From assembly GCA_964386925.1 (NCBI GenBank), contig CAYLUU010000003.1, positions 1-44,017 of the forward strand: a stretch of 44,017 nucleotides of DNA, written 5' to 3'. Positions 24,579-34,148 of this stretch are shown one piece after another (positions within the stretch are counted from its first letter, which is position 1; the number at the start of each line of letters is the position of its first letter). The notes beneath the pieces were generated by a model. It saw only the letters and a program-made list of their open reading frames with translations. It did not search any database and was not told the DNA's origin. The translations under genes and the position numbers were made by a program. The DNA is from CAG-791 sp964386925 (GTDB lineage: Bacteria > Bacillota > Clostridia > Lachnospirales > Lachnospiraceae).

Positions 24579-26644
24579 TAGATTGCCCTTCCCTTCTCAT
24601 CCGCAATTCCGCTCTTGCGGTAGAAATAGGAATTCACCTGATCTCTCCACTCTCTTGCATTCGCAAGCTGCAGCTGGAAGCGTTCCGAAATATTCTGATA
24701 CGAATCCTCCGGAATCCGTCCTTTCAGAGCTTCGAAGGACTTCGCCATTGCCTCCGCCTCTTCATACCCCTCAAAGTGAGAGTCATAAATGTGCTGGATC
24801 AGAGTCTTCCCGGTCGACAGCTCCCACGTGTACGGAATGTGGTGGAAGAACAGGAGCAGCTCCTCCGGGCACTTATGCGGATCCTCGTACTGCTGTGCAT
24901 TCTCCGGATAGTACTGCTGCGCATAGCCGGTTCCATGGCTGGAGCGATCCACACCGATTCCCAGATGATCCGCGCGGTGGTAGGTGCCCCAGCGAGAATA
25001 CTCATAGCCATCCACGCTGCATCCGTAGTGGACGCCTGGATTAACCATCCAGCCAATGCCGAGCGGGCTGGTGTATTTCTCATAAGTAGCACGGGAGCCC
25101 ATCAGAATACGGACAATCGTATCAATTGCCTCCGTATCCGTATCAAAGGTCATCTGTGCCCACTCTCTTGCGATCTCTTCGCTGGAAAGCTCAGTATCAA
25201 AAGCCAGCCGTCCGAACCCGTACAGGTTCGCTGCCGCGAGGTCGTTTCCGGTCCAGTTCGCATCGTCGCCCGTGTTGGCAACCGCCGCCATGCCGGCCAT
25301 GCCGCTCTTCTGATTGCCGTAAGTCCGCCCGCTGACGATGTCCTTAACCTGGTCGCCTGCCCCGGCCTGCAGTCTGTCATTTTCCTCCGGATGGTTCGTG
25401 CAGTAGGTGTGGTACTCCAGCACTTCCTTGAACATCGGCATCAGGTAGCAGACGTCGATCTGATGGCCGGTGTATTCCTGCGCGATCTGCACCTCCAGCA
25501 TCTGGTTGGTCCGGCGAAGGCCGCCCATCAGCGGGTGGATCGGCTCGCGGATCTGGAAATCCATCGGTCCGTTCTTGATCTGCAGGATGACGTTGTCGTG
25601 ATAATCGCCGTCCATCGCCTTGAAGTTGTCATAACCGGAACGTGCGCGGTCGGTCTTGTAATCTCTCCAGTCCTGCGTGCAGTTATAGACAAAGCATCTC
25701 CAGATGATCGTTCCGCCGTAAGGCTTCACGAGGTCTGCCAGCATGTTCGCGCCGTCTGCCTGCGTTCTGCCGTAGGTGAACGGTCCCGGACGTCCCTCGG
25801 AATCCGCCTTTACGAGGAAGCCGCCGAAATTCGGGATCTTCGCGAAGACCTCTGCGATCTTCTCCTTCCACCAGGCAATAACCTCTGCATTCAGCGGATC
25901 GCAGTTGTCCAGTCCGCCGATCTCGATCGGGGATGCGAAGTTCAGGCTCAGGTACAGGCTGATGCCGTATTCTGCAAAAATAGAAGACATCCCTGCCAGC
26001 TTCTCAAAATACCGATCCGTAATGAGATCCGTCGCATCGCCCTTTACATTCACGTTGTTGATGACCACAGCATTGATACCAACGCTTGATACCAGTCTTG
26101 CGTAATCTCTGGTTCTCTCATTCACCAGCACTTCGCCATCATGGAAGAAGAAGGACTCGCCGGAGTACCCGCGCTCGATGTCATTGGTCATGTTGTCCCA
26201 GTGGTTGAGCATGCGAAGCGGATTGGAAGGAACGGCTGTGCCGGCCGTCTCGGCAGGTGTCCGGCCGGTAGCAATGGCGCGAAGGAGTGCAAACGCGCCG
26301 TACAAAGCGCCCTTTTCGCCGGCTGCCTGAATGGTGATCTCCTTCTCCGATACCTGAATGCGATAGGTCTCGCTCTTCTGGTTCTCTGACAGGGACTCCG
26401 CATCGGCTGCTGTCAGCCAACCTGCTGCCGTCTTCTGTACACGAATGCAAGCCCCGGTCGACTGCTCCATCACAGCTGCTGCTGCGCCCAGCATTCCCTG
26501 CAGGCCCTTCTGCAGCTCTCTTACGACACTCGTTATTACCGGAGACTCTGCAAATCCCTCCACTGCGATCTCATCTGCATAAGCTCCAAAGCCCTGATCC
26601 TTCACCGGATGCCAGTTAAGCCACAACTGTTTCCATTCGCTCAT
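24575..26644 (-). CDS. aguA: GH67 alpha-glucuronidase
   Basis: Removes (4-O-methyl)-D-glucuronic acid from the terminal xylose of aldouronic acids. It has 689 residues and no signal peptide, so it is cytoplasmic. The expected catalytic carboxylates are all present: Glu283 in KADSEGRPGP, Asp362 in GPMDFQ and Glu390 in QEYTG. Their positions are within two residues of the known Geobacillus AguA triad. An N-terminal alpha/beta domain, a (beta/alpha)8 barrel and a helical C-terminal domain fit the length. ATG 26644 follows AAAGGAGG; an upstream in-frame ATG would contain that site. It is adjacent to an AguEFG-like importer and diverges from an AraC regulator. Confidence 0.95.
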   Translation of the reverse strand: MSEWKQLWLNWHPVKDQGFGAYADEIAVEGFAESPVITSVVRELQKGLQGMLGAAAAVMEQSTGACIRVQKTAAGWLTAADAESLSENQKSETYRIQVSEKEITIQAAGEKGALYGAFALLRAIATGRTPAETAGTAVPSNPLRMLNHWDNMTNDIERGYSGESFFFHDGEVLVNERTRDYARLVSSVGINAVVINNVNVKGDATDLITDRYFEKLAGMSSIFAEYGISLYLSLNFASPIEIGGLDNCDPLNAEVIAWWKEKIAEVFAKIPNFGGFLVKADSEGRPGPFTYGRTQADGANMLADLVKPYGGTIIWRCFVYNCTQDWRDYKTDRARSGYDNFKAMDGDYHDNVILQIKNGPMDFQIREPIHPLMGGLRRTNQMLEVQIAQEYTGHQIDVCYLMPMFKEVLEYHTYCTNHPEENDRLQAGAGDQVKDIVSGRTYGNQKSGMAGMAAVANTGDDANWTGNDLAAANLYGFGRLAFDTELSSEEIAREWAQMTFDTDTEAIDTIVRILMGSRATYEKYTSPLGIGWMVNPGVHYGCSVDGYEYSRWGTYHRADHLGIGVDRSSHGTGYAQQYYPENAQQYEDPHKCPEELLLFFHHIPYTWELSTGKTLIQHIYDSHFEGYEEAEAMAKSFEALKGRIPEDSYQNISERFQLQLANAREWRDQVNSYFYRKSGIADEKGRAIY

Positions 26645-26969
26645 AAAAGGTTCCTCCTTTATCCACATTTATTCAAATGCAGCATTTATACGCATTCCCA
26701 TCACAAGTCAACAGTCCAGCGGTATTGTATCGGATGGCCGCAATTTACTTCCTTCCAGATTGTGCGCAAATTTTGTTACCATTTGCGGAATCGCGGAATT
26801 ACGGACGCCGGGCGGCAGAGGATGCGCGTCGCTGGGCCCGCGGCTCTACGGATACGGATTTCTCAGCAGCGCTCTCTGTCGTTGACAATTCTTGCGCGTC
26901 AATTTGATGTTTCTTGCGAAAAAATTATGGTAAAATGTTCTTAACTTTTATAACTGCCGAGGTTGTTAC
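26645..26969. promoter_or_regulatory. Divergent GH67/araC-type regulatory region
   Basis: For GH67 (minus strand) TTGACT (26706-26711) and TATAAA (26685-26690) are 15 bases apart. About 69 bases upstream of that -10 is ATTGTGCGCAAATTTTGTTA (26759-26778), similar to a site before the permeases and a candidate AraC operator. For the regulator (plus strand) TTGACA occurs at about 26882 and TAAAAT near 26931, not at ideal spacing. No gene is seen in the 325 bases. Confidence 0.45.
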
Positions 26970-27881
26970 GTGACTGAAACTGAGAATACAAATGCAATAG
27001 ATGAATTTCACCCTCGCCTTCACGGCATTCGGGAGGATATTACTTACTCCTCCGTTCAGGGAATTCGTCTGTATCACAATAAGAATACGATCCATTTTCC
27101 GCCCCACTGGCATTCTGCCATTGAGATTCTGTATCCCTTAGAGGAGAACTATACCGTCAAGATCGGCTCCGAGGAGGCCACCCTGGTTCCCGGCGATATT
27201 CTGGTCGTTGCGCCCGGAACAATCCATTCCTACACACCTCCGGAAACCGGCGAGCGAATTTTCATTCTCTTTGATTACAATCTGCTGCAGATGTTCAACA
27301 GTCTGCGTCAGGTGATGCAGGCTATCCAGCCGTACCTTCTCGTCACGCAGAATTCCTACCCGCTTCTGAACCAGCGGCTGCAGGGTCTTCTGAAGGACGT
27401 CATTCTGGAATACGATGAGAATTCGCCTTACTGCGGCGCCATGATGTGGTCGCGGCTTTTGGAGTTTTTTGCCTACATCGGGAGAACGAATGTCTACCGC
27501 GTTTCGCACAACCGTGAGTTTCCGAAGGACAAACGCCAGGAGTACGTAGCGAAGTTCATGGAGGTCTGCAATTACATCACAGACCATCTGGATGAGGAAA
27601 TCAACACGGATAAGCTGGCGGAGATCGCGGGTTTTTCCAAGTTCCACTTCTCCCGGCTGTTCAAGGAATTCACCGGCTACTCCAGTCATGAATACCTGAT
27701 TCAGCGAAGGCTCGAGGCGGCGGAGCAGCTCCTTGCCAACCCGGATCTGTCAATCACAGATGTGGCCATGCAGTCCGGCTTCAATTCCCTGTCCACCTTC
27801 ACCCGCGTGTTCAAGGCCGAGAAAGGCATGACCCCCTCCGCCTTCCGCGAGATCAATCAGCAGAATAATCACGAGGAATAA
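26970..27881 (+). CDS. AraC-family transcriptional regulator with cupin sensor
   Basis: Probable sugar-responsive activator of the xylan genes. It has 303 residues. The N-terminal cupin domain (about 30-115) has PPHWHSAIEILYPL and GDILVVAPGTIHSY, then a helical linker. Two helix-turn-helix motifs follow at about 195-295: TDKLAEIAGFSKFHFSRLFKEFTG and SITDVAMQSGFNSLSTFTRVFKAEKGMTPSAFR. The start is GTG at 26970, supported by GAGG 7 bases upstream. It is divergent from GH67 and convergent with GH2, and ends at a strong terminator. The effector is not known; xylose, xylobiose or glucuronate derivatives are guesses. Confidence 0.92.
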   Translation: MTETENTNAIDEFHPRLHGIREDITYSSVQGIRLYHNKNTIHFPPHWHSAIEILYPLEENYTVKIGSEEATLVPGDILVVAPGTIHSYTPPETGERIFILFDYNLLQMFNSLRQVMQAIQPYLLVTQNSYPLLNQRLQGLLKDVILEYDENSPYCGAMMWSRLLEFFAYIGRTNVYRVSHNREFPKDKRQEYVAKFMEVCNYITDHLDEEINTDKLAEIAGFSKFHFSRLFKEFTGYSSHEYLIQRRLEAAEQLLANPDLSITDVAMQSGFNSLSTFTRVFKAEKGMTPSAFREINQQNNHEE

Positions 27882-27887
27882 CATAAC

Positions 27888-27925
27888 AGCGGCGAGCAGA
27901 TCACATCTGCCCGCCGCTTGTTTTA
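27888..27925 (+). terminator. Terminator of the AraC-family gene
   Basis: AGCGGCGaGCAGAT and ATCTGCcCGCCGCT form a 14-position stem with one mismatch and a 3-base loop, followed by TGTTTTA. It starts six bases after the stop codon. Confidence 0.9.
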
Positions 27926-27940
27926 TCAGTATACTGCCCC

Positions 27941-28097
27941 TGCCAGCGACAGGGATTGCGGAGAATGTCCAGGTTCGGGGCCTTGCGAGGCCTCGGTACT
28001 TGCGAGCGTATTGCGCGAGCTTAGTACCGCTAGGTCCGAGGACGGAGCTGCGAAGCGTCCCCGAAGCGGACATCTCCGTCAGGTCCCGCCGCTGGCA
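27941..28097 (-). repeat. Multi-hairpin repeat element, family B copy 2
   Basis: It is the reverse complement of the element at 19874-20028, with about 80-85% similarity by eye. Outer arms TGCCAGCGACAGGGA and TCCCGCCGCTGGCA are complementary to each other but differ from the copy 1 arms. The inner GGTACT/AGTACC stem replaces GGTGCT/AGCACC by a compensating pair, and GCCT-loop-AGGC is kept. It fills the gap between the convergent AraC and GH2 genes. Confidence 0.7.
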
Positions 28098-28116
28098 AGG
28101 GGGCATCAACATAGAG

Positions 28117-31100
28117 TCAGAACAGCTGGAACCACTCAAAGTCGAAGTTCGATCCCGGCAGGAATACGAAGGTCAGATCCCACTTTCCGCTGCGCTCCGG
28201 GAGTGTGAACTCCTGCACTTCTCCGCCGTCCTTTCGGAATTCAATGATCTCCTTTTCTTCATTCGTTCCGTCATAGAAACGAACGTGAATGGTGTTCACC
28301 GCAAGCGGCGTACTGCCGGCAATGCGGATGCCGTGCAGCGGATGCTCTGCAAAATCCATTTCCTTAAAGGACAGTGACACGTTGTTGCCGATGCCGCGAA
28401 CAGCCATTCCATCCCGTCGGAAGCTGTCTCCGTATACGCCATCCGTTTCGCCTGCATACAGCTTCGTCCACGCCTTTTCGAGTTTCGTGAATGAGAAGCC
28501 CTTGATGTGAATCTTCTGATGTACGCGGATGCTGAAGGAGGCAAGTCCCTTCAGGCGGTGTGCCAGGTGGTAGGTTTCCGGCTGGTACACATTCCAGATG
28601 CACGGCTTGCAGTAGATCTCGCTCGCAAGGAGCTCCGCCCCTTCTTCTCCCGGAACTCCTTCCCAGATTTCCAGCGGATATTCCTCTCCGGAGAGCGCGA
28701 AAATCGGAATCGTAATCTCATCCGAGCCAACCGGTCCGAAATCAATTCCCGACCAGGTTACCACGGTCTCTCCATCCCGGGAGGTTGCAACGCCCTTTTC
28801 GTTTCCATTGCCGACTTCACCGATTACGCCCGTGTACAGGCTGCCGGAAATGAATCCGTAAGGATCCAGATAGGCCGGTCCCAGTCCTTCTACCTGGTAC
28901 TCGATCTGCGAGATCAGCCGCACATGCTCAGTTCCTCCCTTTGAGGTCGCGCGTAAGTGGAAGCTTCCGTCTCCCAGTGCGGTCATAACGACCTCATTTC
29001 CGTTAGGCTCCAGGTGCACGATATTCGTCACAACGCCGTTGTCATCCACCGCAGAGAATACAATCTCCTGATCGTCCGCATCAGCCGGTGCGATCTGTGC
29101 CCGTGCCTTCAGAACCTTCTGCTCGGCCGTGAATTTCTGCCCGCCTTCCGCGTGCAGGACCACCTGACGCACCGGCGTGCGATCTGCACGGGTTACGGTA
29201 ATCTCAATTCCGCTGCTCGCAGCTGCCGACGTTTCTGCATTCTCCCGTCCTTTATCCTGCAAAGATTCGTCCGGCAGCTTCCCATCTTCAAGTATTTCCT
29301 CCACGATCGCAAGGAGCTTTCCGGAGAACAGATTCCTTTCAGATGCCTGGTAGCTGTCATAATCGGTGCTGTCACCATTGTCCAGACCAACGAGACGCCC
29401 GCCGCTCACGGATACCTTTACGCGGTCTGCCGCATTCTCCACCGGATACCCATCCGCATCCACGGCGCTGATCTCATAGAAATGGAGCCGTCCTCCCTCT
29501 TCCGGGCGACGAATCCTGCTGCCGTCTTGTGACTCCTGTCCATACAGCTGCTCCTGTACAACGAAATGCTCCGTGTCGCCGAAGGAATGTCTCGTCTGTC
29601 TTGCCACTTCCTGACCATTCTCATAGGCGATCGCTGTGATTTCACCCGGCTCGTACGTGACATGCCAGTCCGCAATCAAATGATGCCCGCTGCCGATCGC
29701 ATGGTCCAGCGTCTGGCGTCCCAGGCTCTTCCCGTTCACGAGGAGCTCCACCTCCGACGCATTCGAGCAGACGCGCAGGTCAATCTCCTGTCCTTCGTTG
29801 AAGTTCCAGTACGGGAACACATGCACCATCGGATTCTGCTGCACATCCGTCCAGGCAGACTCCCAGACATAGTAGGCATCTTTCGGAAAGCCTGCCGTAT
29901 CGATGATTCCAAGGTAAGAATTCTTGGTGTGATAGGGCGTTGGCTCGCCGATGTAATCAAAGCCGGACCACAGGAACTGTCCCATGGAGAACGTCAGATC
30001 ACGGTCAATTGCAACGCAATCCTCCATGCTCTTCGCGCCCCAGCTCGTCACTGAATTGCCAAGGGCCGAGCACTGCTCATCCTCGTCGGCCAGAATGCCG
30101 GCCTTCAGCGGGAAATGATAAATTCCACGGCTCATGCAGATCGAGCTCGTCTCTGAGCCATAGATCACCCAATCGGGGTATTTCTCATGGTGGGGCTCAT
30201 AATATTTTTCCGAATAGTTGTAACCAGCCAGCTTGTAAAGGTCTGCGCAGTGCTGCGCATTCTCCCAGGGCATGTAATTCGAGCCGGTGGTGACAGCGCC
30301 GTTCCCGTAGGGATCCAGTGCGTGCACCTCATCCATCAGCATTTTGGAGATTTCATAGCCACGCTCTGCGTCCGCGTGCTGATCGTAGATCTCGTTGCCG
30401 ATGCTCCAGAGAATCAGGCACGGATGATTGCGGTCACGGCAGACAAAGCTCTCGATGTCGCGGGCCTGCCATTCGTTGAAGAACCGGCCGTAGTCATACT
30501 CCGTCTTGCTCCGCTCCCACATATCGAAGGCCTCATCCATCACCACAAGGCCCATCTCGTCAGCAAGATCCAATGCCTCCGATGCAAAAGGATTGTGCGC
30601 GAAACGAATCGCATTCACACCCATCCCTTTCAGAATCTCGTATTGCCTGCGCAGCGCATCCTCGTGGAAGGCCGTTCCCAGCGCGCCGAGATCCGGATGC
30701 TGGCAGGCGCCGTTCAGCTTTACATGACGTCCATTGAGGAAGAATCCCTTCTCCGGATCGAAGGCCGTCTCCCGGAATCCGATTCGAATCTCCTCCTGCT
30801 GCAGAATGCAGCCCTCGCACAGTCTCTTCGCAGTTCCTCCAACATTCTCCTCGCCGGCAGTTCCTGTAACGCCTGCTGCAGCTTCTGCCTTCTCTTCATC
30901 GGCAGTTCCTGTCGTCAGAGTGACTCTCAGCGTATACAACGCCGGATCGTCAATGTCCCAGCGCTTCAACCCTGCCTCCGGTCCATAGTGCAGCACACGG
31001 CACAGCGTGCTGCCGGCCGCCTGCGGGTCCGCTTCCTTCACAGAGGCAGGCTGCACCACATGGTTCGCTCGCTCTTCTTCCGAAACCGATACAGAATCAC

Positions 31101-31746
31101 CTATACGCTTTCCCTCCGGTGATGTCATGTTGCGAGCGGCAGCGTCCGCCTTGGACGCCGTCCCGTCCAACAGCTCCAGCTGTACCTTGGGCTGCAGACG
31201 GCTATGTGCCTCTTTGCTTGCGTCCAGCCGGATCTCCACACGAAGATCCCAGCCGTCATCCGCTGCCTTCTGTGCACTTGCATAAATTCCGCCGTCCGGA
31301 ATGCAGACATCCGCCGTTGTCATGAGCCACACATTGCGGTTGATGCCGCCGCCTGCATACCAACGCGAATTCGGCTGCTGGCAGCTCGCACTGACCATCA
31401 CCTCGTTCTCTCCATCCCGAAGCGTTTCCGTCAGCTCCGCCTGAAAGCGGGTGTAGCCGTACTTCCACTCGCAGAGCTTGTGTCCGTTCAGGTACACCGC
31501 GCTGTCCATGTAAACGCCGTCGAAGATCAGGAAGATACGCTGTCCTTTCTCCCTTTTCCATTCAAAACATTTCCGATACCAGCCAGCCTCGTCCCGGTAC
31601 AGATCGTTACTGTCTCCGATCATCCAGTCGTGCGGAATCCGGACAGCCGCAAATGTCCCTTGCTCTGCCGCAGCCTGTGCCTTCGTGAATTCTGTTCCCA
31701 GCGGCATTTCCAGAAATTCCCAGTTGTCATTAAATAATTGTCTCAT
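28117..31746 (-). CDS. GH2-family glycosidase with extra C-terminal modules
   Basis: Large cytoplasmic GH2 enzyme, probably a beta-galactosidase or related exo-glycosidase. It has 1209 residues: a sugar-binding domain (1-170), an Ig-like domain, and a (beta/alpha)8 barrel (about 335-620) with acid/base Glu452 in SIGNEI and nucleophile Glu532 in YGSETSS. Then come a DUF4982-like region, further Ig-like segments, and a C-terminal beta-sandwich (about 1085-1209, ending FDFEWFQLF) resembling a CBM6/35-type module. Low-complexity insertions occur near 195-235, 285-315 and 850-885. AGGGA precedes the ATG. The substrate is uncertain: galactose, arabinopyranose or glucuronate side chains are possible. 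Confidence 0.82.
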   Translation of the reverse strand: MRQLFNDNWEFLEMPLGTEFTKAQAAAEQGTFAAVRIPHDWMIGDSNDLYRDEAGWYRKCFEWKREKGQRIFLIFDGVYMDSAVYLNGHKLCEWKYGYTRFQAELTETLRDGENEVMVSASCQQPNSRWYAGGGINRNVWLMTTADVCIPDGGIYASAQKAADDGWDLRVEIRLDASKEAHSRLQPKVQLELLDGTASKADAAARNMTSPEGKRIGDSVSVSEEERANHVVQPASVKEADPQAAGSTLCRVLHYGPEAGLKRWDIDDPALYTLRVTLTTGTADEEKAEAAAGVTGTAGEENVGGTAKRLCEGCILQQEEIRIGFRETAFDPEKGFFLNGRHVKLNGACQHPDLGALGTAFHEDALRRQYEILKGMGVNAIRFAHNPFASEALDLADEMGLVVMDEAFDMWERSKTEYDYGRFFNEWQARDIESFVCRDRNHPCLILWSIGNEIYDQHADAERGYEISKMLMDEVHALDPYGNGAVTTGSNYMPWENAQHCADLYKLAGYNYSEKYYEPHHEKYPDWVIYGSETSSICMSRGIYHFPLKAGILADEDEQCSALGNSVTSWGAKSMEDCVAIDRDLTFSMGQFLWSGFDYIGEPTPYHTKNSYLGIIDTAGFPKDAYYVWESAWTDVQQNPMVHVFPYWNFNEGQEIDLRVCSNASEVELLVNGKSLGRQTLDHAIGSGHHLIADWHVTYEPGEITAIAYENGQEVARQTRHSFGDTEHFVVQEQLYGQESQDGSRIRRPEEGGRLHFYEISAVDADGYPVENAADRVKVSVSGGRLVGLDNGDSTDYDSYQASERNLFSGKLLAIVEEILEDGKLPDESLQDKGRENAETSAAASSGIEITVTRADRTPVRQVVLHAEGGQKFTAEQKVLKARAQIAPADADDQEIVFSAVDDNGVVTNIVHLEPNGNEVVMTALGDGSFHLRATSKGGTEHVRLISQIEYQVEGLGPAYLDPYGFISGSLYTGVIGEVGNGNEKGVATSRDGETVVTWSGIDFGPVGSDEITIPIFALSGEEYPLEIWEGVPGEEGAELLASEIYCKPCIWNVYQPETYHLAHRLKGLASFSIRVHQKIHIKGFSFTKLEKAWTKLYAGETDGVYGDSFRRDGMAVRGIGNNVSLSFKEMDFAEHPLHGIRIAGSTPLAVNTIHVRFYDGTNEEKEIIEFRKDGGEVQEFTLPERSGKWDLTFVFLPGSNFDFEWFQLF

Positions 31747-31873
31747 GTCTTAGTCCCTGTGTCCTATTCAGCTTATTGCATTGTTTTACAAACGTCATCC
31801 ATAAGCAGCCAGACACTCTCCATCGTCCACTCCTGTCTGACGAATGCACCATACCCCAATGCATCTCGCATCA

Positions 31874-34078
31874 TCACATCACATCCAGCTCAAACGGACT
31901 CATCGGAAGTCCCGCCTTATTGTAGATCAGTGCTCCCTTCAGGATACTGTGATATCCGCAGCGAACCTTTGCCGGACGTCCCGGGAAATCTTCCGCATGT
32001 ACAACCAGCCAGGCCATTGCCTTTTCTCCGTTCTCGGACGTATCGGCGCTATGCTCCTGTTCCGATTTCTGATCGGATGCCTGTTCCATAGGCGGCACCG
32101 GCACCAATTCCGCTTTGGCCGGATACACCGTTCCGTCTTCTGCCACCAGCTCCGCGTCCAGAATCACATTTCCTTTATCGAAAGAATCTGCATATATGCC
32201 CTCTGCATGCGACAGTGCAACCTTTACGCAGACGTTTGGCAGCCCGCCGGATGCCTTTGCCGGATCCGAGCCAGGCGCTTTTGTTTCTTCCTCCTCACAC
32301 AGCTCAGCGCGCTCCGGCACCGGCCCTGTGCATTCCAGATCCATGTCGTAGACGTCTGCCGCTGCGAGCAGTGCCAGACGCCGGCCAATCTGCTCCTTGC
32401 CGTGCGGATGCAGGTCATTGTCCTCACCAAGGTCCATGGTGACCGCCATCCCGGCATGCGGAATCGACTGCGCCGCAAGGCGCTGTTTTTCCCGAAGGGG
32501 TGCCCAGGACATGTCACCGTCCATGGAGACATCGTAGTTCGGCAGCTGTGCATAATAGAACGGCAGCTCCGGCTCGTTCCAGAGCGTGCGATATCCCTTC
32601 ACATAGCGTTTCAGAAGGTCCTCGTAATCGTAGGGCTGGTGCGTGTTGGCCTCACCCTGGTACCACACCATTCCCTCCACCGGGAACCGGAAACACGGAT
32701 ATGCCGTTCCGTTGAACAGGCCGCTCGCCTTCCAGTTAATGAAATCGGTCGGCGGCACCGGCTCGCAGGAGGCGCCGATCCGGTAGCTCCACGTTCCCTT
32801 CAGGTCGATCACACCCTGATCATTGTAAATAAAATATCCCTTCCCGGGTGTTAGACGCCCTTTTCCGTTCTCGACAACAAGGCGGATCGTGATGTTATTC
32901 TTCCCAGCTCGGAGAACTCCCTCGGGAATCCGGTATTTGCGCGGCGGATACTGATAGCCGGTCTCTCCGACCTTCCTGCCGTTGACGTAGGTAATGTCGG
33001 AATCCACCATGGTTCCCAGCCAGAGGCCGGCGCTCTTGCCTGCCATCTCGGCCGGCACCTCGAAGGACCTTGTCAGCCATACCACGCCGGTAAAATCCGC
33101 AAGCTCCGTATCGCGAAAATACGCCGGAAGCTCGATCCTGCTGCCGCTCTCTTCAATGCGAGCCGGCTCATTCTGCCAGCCAGTCTCCCGCAGTGCCTCT
33201 TTGTCCTGTCTTAGGCCGGTGCTTCTCCCCTCATCGCTTTGATTCAGTGCCACTCTCCAGGCCGCCGGATCCATCTCATTATGACGAATGACTTCCTTCA
33301 TGAAATCATCGTCGGCATACCGGTCCATTTCCTCCATGAGCGGCTGATACGCCGCATCTCCCTCCAGCATCTTTCGCGACATCCAGGATGTGATGCGGGA
33401 TCCGCCAAGCGACGCCTGCAGAATGCCGACGGGGATTCCCGTAAGCTCCCGCAGCGCCTTTGCGTAGAAATATCCCGTCGCCGAAAATTGCAGAATCGTA
33501 TTCCGCTCAGCCTTCCGCCACTCTCCGGTGAGCGGCTCTTCGATGGGGCCATGGTAGCTCGCATTCTCCATAATGCGGAAGCTCCGAAGTCCATCGTCCG
33601 TGCAGCCTCGCACGATCTCCGGATAGCTGTCATAGCAGCGCGCCATGTCTACGTCAATGTTCGACTGTCCCGAGACAAACCACACGGCGCCGATGAGAAT
33701 GTCCTCTGCTGTCACCGTGCTGCCATTCTCCTCGCAGACGCGCAGTCGGTATGGACCGCCCGCCGGCAGCGGATCCAGATACACAGAAAACGTTCCCTTT
33801 GCATCGGCGATGGTTTCCCCGTTTCTGCTCTCCCGAGGCAGCTCTTCACCGCTCTTCACACGCTTACTCTTACCGGTCTCATCTTGACAGCAACCTGCTT
33901 TGATGTCATTAAATGCATTGCCCGGCTTCATTGAATTGCCAGCTTTTATTGCTTCCCTGCTGCTGTCCGGTTCCAGCACAGCCTGCACCTTGCTGCCAGG
34001 GAAAGCCCATCCCCAGATGTGAATAGGCTTTCCCTGCTGCAGAACCGCTCCCGTTGTCAGAAATCTGCTAAGCTTCAA
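31874..34078 (-). CDS. SASA-domain carbohydrate acetylesterase (probable acetylxylan esterase)
   Basis: SGNH-type esterase of the sialate-O-acetylesterase-like family, some members of which deacetylate xylan (CE20). Counting from the TTG at 34078 it has 734 residues. The nucleophile Ser139 is in VSGQSNID, WYQGEANT is in the middle, and Asp555/His557 are in DNDLHPHGK. A jelly-roll domain is inserted between the catalytic halves (about 330-430). The frame is open to an ATG at 34240 inside GH43, but only the TTG has a ribosome site (AAAGGAT, 7 bases away) and starts where homology starts (LKLSRFLTTGAVLQQG). Hydrophilic insertions lie near 40-95, 595-615 and 665-690. The context favours xylan over sialic acid. 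Confidence 0.8.
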   Translation of the reverse strand: MKLSRFLTTGAVLQQGKPIHIWGWAFPGSKVQAVLEPDSSREAIKAGNSMKPGNAFNDIKAGCCQDETGKSKRVKSGEELPRESRNGETIADAKGTFSVYLDPLPAGGPYRLRVCEENGSTVTAEDILIGAVWFVSGQSNIDVDMARCYDSYPEIVRGCTDDGLRSFRIMENASYHGPIEEPLTGEWRKAERNTILQFSATGYFYAKALRELTGIPVGILQASLGGSRITSWMSRKMLEGDAAYQPLMEEMDRYADDDFMKEVIRHNEMDPAAWRVALNQSDEGRSTGLRQDKEALRETGWQNEPARIEESGSRIELPAYFRDTELADFTGVVWLTRSFEVPAEMAGKSAGLWLGTMVDSDITYVNGRKVGETGYQYPPRKYRIPEGVLRAGKNNITIRLVVENGKGRLTPGKGYFIYNDQGVIDLKGTWSYRIGASCEPVPPTDFINWKASGLFNGTAYPCFRFPVEGMVWYQGEANTHQPYDYEDLLKRYVKGYRTLWNEPELPFYYAQLPNYDVSMDGDMSWAPLREKQRLAAQSIPHAGMAVTMDLGEDNDLHPHGKEQIGRRLALLAAADVYDMDLECTGPVPERAELCEEEETKAPGSDPAKASGGLPNVCVKVALSHAEGIYADSFDKGNVILDAELVAEDGTVYPAKAELVPVPPMEQASDQKSEQEHSADTSENGEKAMAWLVVHAEDFPGRPAKVRCGYHSILKGALIYNKAGLPMSPFELDVM

Positions 34079-34127
34079 GATCTTATCCTTTCTTCTGTCC
34101 TGTTTAGCCCCTTCAAAGTTTTCCGTG

Positions 34128-34148
34128 TGATGATACCCGGTATCATCA
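34128..34148. promoter_or_regulatory. 21-bp perfect palindrome at the GH43 stop
   Basis: Arms TGATGATACC and GGTATCATCA around a single C. The GH43 stop codon is the last three bases on the minus strand, and the palindrome lies about 50 bases upstream of the esterase TTG start. It could be an operator, a processing hairpin, or a translation-coupling structure. Confidence 0.5.

Noticed and set aside
19910..28050. Similar peptide readings (LGPxGxKL type) at 19.9 kb and 28.0 kb
   Set aside because: The likeness comes from the family B DNA repeat translated in the same relative frame. The elements are better explained as hairpin DNA/RNA.
31874..34078. Sialate O-acetylesterase acting on sialic acid
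   Set aside because: No sialidase or nan genes are nearby; the xylan context favours acetylxylan or oligosaccharide deacetylation.
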